A DNA stretch of 29,056 bases from NCBI GenBank assembly GCA_905372445.1, contig CAJPPF010000011.1:1-29056 (forward strand). The letters are read 5' to 3'. Under the pieces are notes generated by a model, which worked only from the letters and a program-made list of their open reading frames with translations, was not told the DNA's origin and ran no database searches. Position numbers and translations under genes: made by a program. Shown here one piece after another: positions 25,626 through 29,056 of the stretch. This DNA comes from an uncultured Prevotella sp. (lineage in GTDB: Bacteria > Bacteroidota > Bacteroidia > Bacteroidales > Bacteroidaceae). Positions within the stretch are counted from its first letter, which is position 1; each line of letters begins with the position of its first letter.

Positions 25626-26687
25626 ATGAGTAATACTTTTGGCAAATTATTCACGCTGACAACATTTGGCGAAAGCCACGGAGAGGCTATAGGTGGTGTC
25701 ATCGACGGTATGCCGGCAGGCATTGTGGTAGACATGGAGTTCATCCAAAACGAACTTGACCGCCGCCGCCCGGGACAAAGCCGGATAACAACAGATCGGA
25801 AGGAGGCTGACAAGGTGGAGATTCTGAGTGGAGTATTCGAAGGAAAGACAACGGGTAGTCCTGTTGGTTTCATCGTGCGCAACACCAATCAACATCCGGC
25901 AGACTATGACAATATGCGCCATTTGTATCGCCCATCGCACGCCGACTTTACATTCACAGAGAAATATGGAGTACGCGATTACCGTGGAGGTGGACGCTCG
26001 TCAGCACGTATAACAATAAGCCGGTGTGTGGCAGGAGCATTTGCCAAGCTCGTACTTAAAAGCTACAACATTACGATACAAGCTTATACATCGCAGGTAG
26101 GAAACATTGCTTTAGACCGCGACTATAGTAAATACGACCTGTCACTTACGGAGACAAATGCTATACGCTGTCCTGACAGCGACAAAGCACGCGAGATGGA
26201 AGAACTCATAACGCAGGTGAAACACGAGGGCGATACAATCGGCGGAGTAATAACATGCGTTATCAAAGGTTGCCCTATTGGACTGGGAGAACCGGAATTC
26301 AGTAAACTCCACGCACAACTGGGTAGCGCAATGCTAAGCATAAACGCCGTGAAAGGGTTTGAATATGGCGAAGGTTTCAACTGTGTTGCAACAAGAGGAA
26401 GTGAGCAGAACGATGTTTTCGTGGCTGAAAACGGAAATATAACGACAACGACAAACAATAGCGGAGGCATACAAGGCGGTATAAGCAATGGGCAGGATAT
26501 TTATTTCCGCGTTGCTTTCAAGCCTGTTGCAACGGTTCTAATGAAGCAGAAAACAGTCGACGAATATGGAAACTCAACTTTTTTTGAAGCTCGCGGACGG
26601 CATGATCCATGCGTACTTCCACGCGCCGTTCCTATCGTAGAAGCCATGTCTGCATTGGTAATACTGGACAATTTGTTGTTGAAATAG
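25626..26687 (+). CDS. aroC: Chorismate synthase
   Basis: A 353-residue enzyme that converts EPSP to chorismate with reduced FMN, the last step of the shikimate pathway. Signatures seen are FGESHG (12-17) near the N-terminus, the RRPGQSR region (about 44-50), RDYRGGGRSSAR, with the central GRSSAR, and the C-terminal GRHDPCVLPRAVPIVEAM. The length is normal. GTG at 25620 is an alternative start two codons earlier; ATG at 25626 is chosen because MSNTFGKLF is the typical N-terminus. It is the second gene after slyD. No terminator directly follows; the next one is at 26838, beyond an internal promoter box. Confidence 0.97.
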   Translation: MSNTFGKLFTLTTFGESHGEAIGGVIDGMPAGIVVDMEFIQNELDRRRPGQSRITTDRKEADKVEILSGVFEGKTTGSPVGFIVRNTNQHPADYDNMRHLYRPSHADFTFTEKYGVRDYRGGGRSSARITISRCVAGAFAKLVLKSYNITIQAYTSQVGNIALDRDYSKYDLSLTETNAIRCPDSDKAREMEELITQVKHEGDTIGGVITCVIKGCPIGLGEPEFSKLHAQLGSAMLSINAVKGFEYGEGFNCVATRGSEQNDVFVAENGNITTTTNNSGGIQGGISNGQDIYFRVAFKPVATVLMKQKTVDEYGNSTFFEARGRHDPCVLPRAVPIVEAMSALVILDNLLLK

Positions 26688-26760
26688 AACAAACAATGGG
26701 AAAAACTCTAAGGAAATGAAAAAATTACGGGTTTTATTTTCGTAATTAAAAAAATATGTA

Positions 26761-26768
26761 TACTTTTG
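26761..26768 (+). promoter_or_regulatory. -7 promoter box upstream of candidate small RNA
   Basis: TACTTTTG matches TAnnTTTG, 73 bp after the aroC stop codon. The -33 region is TTTT-rich (26737-26740) at a 20-bp spacer, a weak match. Transcription would begin near 26775 and meet a terminator 65 bp later. Confidence 0.5.
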
Positions 26769-26774
26769 CACTCG

Positions 26775-26870
26775 ACATGTGGGGATTGGGAAATTCCCGA
26801 GATTGTTTAGTTAAGTCTAGTTTAGTTTTTGTGTTGGTTTAGGGCTGTCAATTGGCAGCCCTAAATTTTT
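26775..26870 (+). ncRNA. Candidate small RNA of about 95 nt
   Basis: The stretch between the -7 box at 26761 and the terminator ending at 26870 holds no ORF of useful length. It contains a short inverted repeat GGGAA-TTCCC (26788-26798), then an AT-rich single-stranded stretch with repeated TTTAGTT-like words (26805-26830), then the terminator stem. The order promoter, small hairpin, AT-rich linker, terminator is typical of bacterial small RNAs. I do not recognise an Rfam family. The alternative is that it is just the 3' untranslated region of aroC, or a 3'-derived small RNA. Confidence 0.4.
26838..26870 (+). terminator. Strong rho-independent terminator, plus strand
   Basis: TTTAGGGCTG (26838-26847) pairs perfectly with CAGCCCTAAA (26856-26865) around an 8-base loop, followed by five T (26866-26870). 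It ends either the slyD-aroC transcript or the candidate small RNA, or both. The other strand lacks a T run after this stem. Confidence 0.92.
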
Positions 26871-26884
26871 GTATATGGTATACA

Positions 26885-26917
26885 TAAAAAAAGTGGAATC
26901 CCAGAAGGAACTCCACT
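26885..26917 (-). terminator. Rho-independent terminator of pyrK-pyrD operon
   Basis: On the minus strand AGTGGAGTTCC (26917-26907) pairs with GGGATTCCACT (26902-26892) through nine Watson-Crick and two G-U pairs, with a TTCT loop, followed by a run of seven T. It lies 18 bp after the pyrD stop codon. Confidence 0.9.
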
Positions 26918-26934
26918 GCTTATATAACGTAGCC

Positions 26935-27840
26935 TTACATACAACCAATTATTTCAGTCACCGACTTACATCCATGCCTGTCGAGCCATTCATTCATTCC
27001 GTTACGGACCTTTATCGTCACCTCCGGGTCAAGGAAATTGGCTGTACCTATCTGTATAGCCGTAGCACCTGCCATTAGAAACTCTATGGCATCAGTGGCG
27101 TTGGAGATGCCTCCTAAGCCAATGACGGGTATTCCAACGGCTTTTGCCACCTGATATACCATGCGAAGCGCTACGGGCTTAACGGCAGGTCCACTCAGAC
27201 CTCCTGTGCCAATAGACAGGCGGAACTGGCGCCGCTCTATATCAATTGATGTGCCCATGAGCGTATTGATAAGCGATACAGAATCTGCTCCCTCTGCCTC
27301 TACTGCTTTCGCAATGTCAGCAATAGAGGTGACATTGGGCGAGAGTTTCACTATCAGGATCTTATTATAGCGCTTGCGAACAGCACGGACTACACTGGCT
27401 GCACCAGCACAGGTGACACCGAAAGCCATACCACCGTCTTTAACATTCGGGCATGAGATATTCAACTCTATGGCAGGAATATGATCCAAAGCATCAACAC
27501 GGGCGGCACACTCGGCATAATCCTCAGGCGATGAACCGCTGACATTAACAATCACATTGGTATTAATATCTTTTATTTGTGGATAAATATGCTCGCAGAA
27601 ATAATCGACGCCTTTGTTCTGTAATCCGACACAATTCAACATGCCTTGAGCTGTCTCAACCATGCGGGGATAGTCGTTGCCTTCACGAGGAGTGAGCGTT
27701 GTACCTTTTACTATTATTCCACCAATTTCATCAAGAGGAACGAAATCGGCGAATTCCAAACCATAACCGAAAGTACCCGATGCTGTCATCACGGGATTCT
27801 TCAGATACAGATTATTTATATTTACATTTAGATCTGCCAT
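26935..27840 (-). CDS. pyrD: Dihydroorotate dehydrogenase, class 1B catalytic subunit
   Basis: A 301-residue FMN enzyme that oxidises dihydroorotate to orotate, the fourth step of pyrimidine synthesis. GTFGYG (22-27) and KGTTLTPREGN (45-55) bind FMN and substrate. NISCPNV (127-133) carries the catalytic Cys130 that marks class 1; class 2 enzymes use Ser. The C-terminal GLGGISNATDAIEFLMAGA binds the FMN phosphate. Its start overlaps the end of pyrK by 13 bp, which indicates translational coupling. With PyrK it forms the class 1B complex that passes electrons to NAD. Confidence 0.96.
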   Translation of the reverse strand: MADLNVNINNLYLKNPVMTASGTFGYGLEFADFVPLDEIGGIIVKGTTLTPREGNDYPRMVETAQGMLNCVGLQNKGVDYFCEHIYPQIKDINTNVIVNVSGSSPEDYAECAARVDALDHIPAIELNISCPNVKDGGMAFGVTCAGAASVVRAVRKRYNKILIVKLSPNVTSIADIAKAVEAEGADSVSLINTLMGTSIDIERRQFRLSIGTGGLSGPAVKPVALRMVYQVAKAVGIPVIGLGGISNATDAIEFLMAGATAIQIGTANFLDPEVTIKVRNGMNEWLDRHGCKSVTEIIGCM

Positions 27841-28604
27841 GACAATTTCTTAATATTAAACACCGGTCCCTCTGTACACACACATAAATTACCCTCCACT
27901 GTCTTCTCTACACAGCAAAGACAAGCACCTACACCACAAGCCATAAGATTCTCAAGCGACACCTCACATTCTATATCGTTAGCCTTTGCATAACGAGCCA
28001 CAGCAAGCATCATTGGCTTTGGTCCACAGACCTGAACACGCGTAAATTTCTCTCGCTCAAGAACAGAATGATTGGTGACAAAACCTCGTTCTCCAAGGCT
28101 TCCATCCTCCGTGGTGACATGCACCTTGCCTATTTCGCCGAACTGCTCTAACTGAAGAATATCATCTTTTGACTTTGCACCAAGAAGGAATATCGGAGTA
28201 GCACCAATATCAGCAATGAGTTTTCCAAGATAAAGGAGCGGCGCAACTCCCACACCTCCACCGACAAGAAGGATTTTCTCATCAGATGATTCCGGCAGTG
28301 TGAAACTTCTACCTAAAGGAAATACACAATTAAGCCTGTCGCCTGCACGAAGTTCAAACATCTTTTGTGTGCCATCACCAACCACATGAACAAGAAGATG
28401 AAGTTCATTCTTATCATAATCAACGTAGTTTATTGATATAGGGCGGCGCAGGAATGTCGACTGCGAACCATCAACTCTGATTTCAACAAACTGCCCTGGA
28501 AACATCTGGGGTAAAGGCTTTCTATCGGTCAATTTCAGGAGTACATGCTGAGGAGTAGGATGTTCTACAGCCTTAACAATTAAATCAGAACAGTATTTCT
28601 TCAT
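27828..28604 (-). CDS. pyrK: Dihydroorotate dehydrogenase electron transfer subunit
   Basis: A 258-residue iron-sulfur flavoprotein of the ferredoxin reductase type that carries electrons from PyrD to NAD. FLRRPISIN (51-59) binds FAD, and GGGVGVAPLLYLGKLI (115-130) binds the nicotinamide dinucleotide. The C-terminal ACGVGACLCC followed by CVCTEGP supplies the [2Fe-2S] ligands: Cys223, 228, 231 and one of 241/243. Two extra cysteines lie beside them. The frame is open back to 28649, but that codon overlaps the promoter box, so the start at 28604 (MKKYCSDL) is chosen. First gene of the operon. Confidence 0.95.
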   Translation of the reverse strand: MKKYCSDLIVKAVEHPTPQHVLLKLTDRKPLPQMFPGQFVEIRVDGSQSTFLRRPISINYVDYDKNELHLLVHVVGDGTQKMFELRAGDRLNCVFPLGRSFTLPESSDEKILLVGGGVGVAPLLYLGKLIADIGATPIFLLGAKSKDDILQLEQFGEIGKVHVTTEDGSLGERGFVTNHSVLEREKFTRVQVCGPKPMMLAVARYAKANDIECEVSLENLMACGVGACLCCVEKTVEGNLCVCTEGPVFNIKKLSWQI

Positions 28605-28648
28605 ATAATGATAATATAATAGGTACGTGCGAAAGGCTTTTGTGCCCA

Positions 28649-28656
28649 CAAAGTTA
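28649..28656 (-). promoter_or_regulatory. -7 promoter box for pyrK-pyrD
   Basis: On the minus strand TAACTTTG (28656-28649) matches TAnnTTTG. Transcription would start near 28642, giving a leader of about 38 bases before the start at 28604. No convincing -33 TTTG is seen 19-21 bp upstream. No attenuator or PyrR-type hairpin is visible in the short leader. Confidence 0.6.
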
Positions 28657-28848
28657 CATTAAAAAAACGATAATAAGGAGATTAAAGAGATGTTTTTGAT
28701 CTGAATCGATTCATTAAATTCGACACAAGTCGACCTGCATATGCCGCAATCGTCAAGTTTGATTTTCAATAAGTGACACATTTCTTATAGGAATATTCAA
28801 CGTTGAACTTCCAAATGTTTCATGGTGTACGATTAAGAAACTCTATTT
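28657..28848. other. Intergenic stretch upstream of pyrK
   Basis: AT-rich DNA between the pyrK promoter box and the repeat at 28849. No ORF, tRNA or strong hairpin was found. It may hold regulatory sites for pyrK, but none was recognised. Confidence 0.4.
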
Positions 28849-29056
28849 GAATAAACTCAACAAAGAGGCTATCCTAACCGCACGTACAGCCGATATTTGC
28901 CGGTGCGTGTCGTTCGTTGACAAAAAACGCTTGTTTTTGACATTACATGAAAGACACTGATAATCAGAGCAATAGACTATTTTGATGACGACAAAAACAA
29001 GAATCAGTTTCAAGAACCACCGTTTCTTGAGTCTAAAACCGCCGTTTCTTGCCGAT
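28849..29056 (-). repeat. Dispersed 200-bp repeat, copy B (runs off window end)
   Basis: Read on the minus strand this matches 20695-20900 from end to end, so the two copies are in opposite orientation about 8 kb apart. It has the same order of parts: GGCAAGAAACG, TTAGACTCAAGAAACGG, GGTTCTTGAAACTG, AATGTCAAAAAC, GTCAACGAAC and, at the far end, TTGTTGAGTTTATTC. The match reaches the last base of the window, so the true outer end is not seen. Several differences between the copies leave hairpin shapes intact. No coding frame is shared. Confidence 0.8.

Overview
The window reads as chromosomal DNA of a Bacteroidales bacterium, most likely Prevotellaceae. The evidence is several well-placed Bacteroidetes promoters (-33 TTTG, about 19-20 bp spacer, -7 TAnnTTTG), the Bacteroidetes families DUF4954 and DUF4924, a subtilase with a type IX-secretion-like C-terminal domain, and the protein sequences themselves. 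The genus is an inference. There is no rRNA or tRNA, no CRISPR array, no transposase or integrase gene, and no phage or plasmid gene. Most genes are housekeeping or central metabolism. The accessory signal lies in the intergenic DNA.

Layout. 1-432: a palindromic repeat element. 433-6137 (minus): a GH20 hexosaminidase and nagB as a short operon closed by a terminator, then a UvrD-type helicase with a DnaQ-like exonuclease domain in the same chain. 6155-6208: overlapping back-to-back promoters. 6269-14120 (plus): hflX, a DUF4954 beta-helix protein, an M16 zinc protease and class I fumarase in close order, ending at a terminator. 14157-14431: a composite inverted-repeat element. 14468-16406 (minus): an exported endonuclease/phosphatase-fold protein and a ROK sugar kinase. 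16618-20362 (plus): a LysE-type exporter, a DUF4924 protein, rfbD and prfC as one tight cluster. 20363-21114: a 750-bp gap with two repeat families. 21115-24496 (minus): a UDP-GlcNAc 2-epimerase and an exported subtilase. 24984-26687 (plus): an SlyD-like FKBP isomerase and aroC. 26761-26870: a promoter and terminator with no ORF between them, a candidate small RNA. 26885-28656 (minus): the pyrK-pyrD operon with its own promoter box and terminator. 28849-29056: a second, inverted copy of the 200-bp repeat seen at 20695, cut by the window end.

How the genes relate. The secreted hexosaminidase, NagB and the ROK kinase fit hydrolysis and use of amino sugars, with WecB drawing on the same UDP-GlcNAc pool; the joint role is inferred. 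PyrK and PyrD form the NAD-linked dihydroorotate dehydrogenase of pyrimidine synthesis. AroC finishes the shikimate pathway. PrfC and HflX both act on the ribosome.

No clear new defence or mobile system is present. The least explained parts are three families of structured intergenic repeats, located mostly where genes converge, the candidate small RNA, and the helicase-exonuclease fusion.
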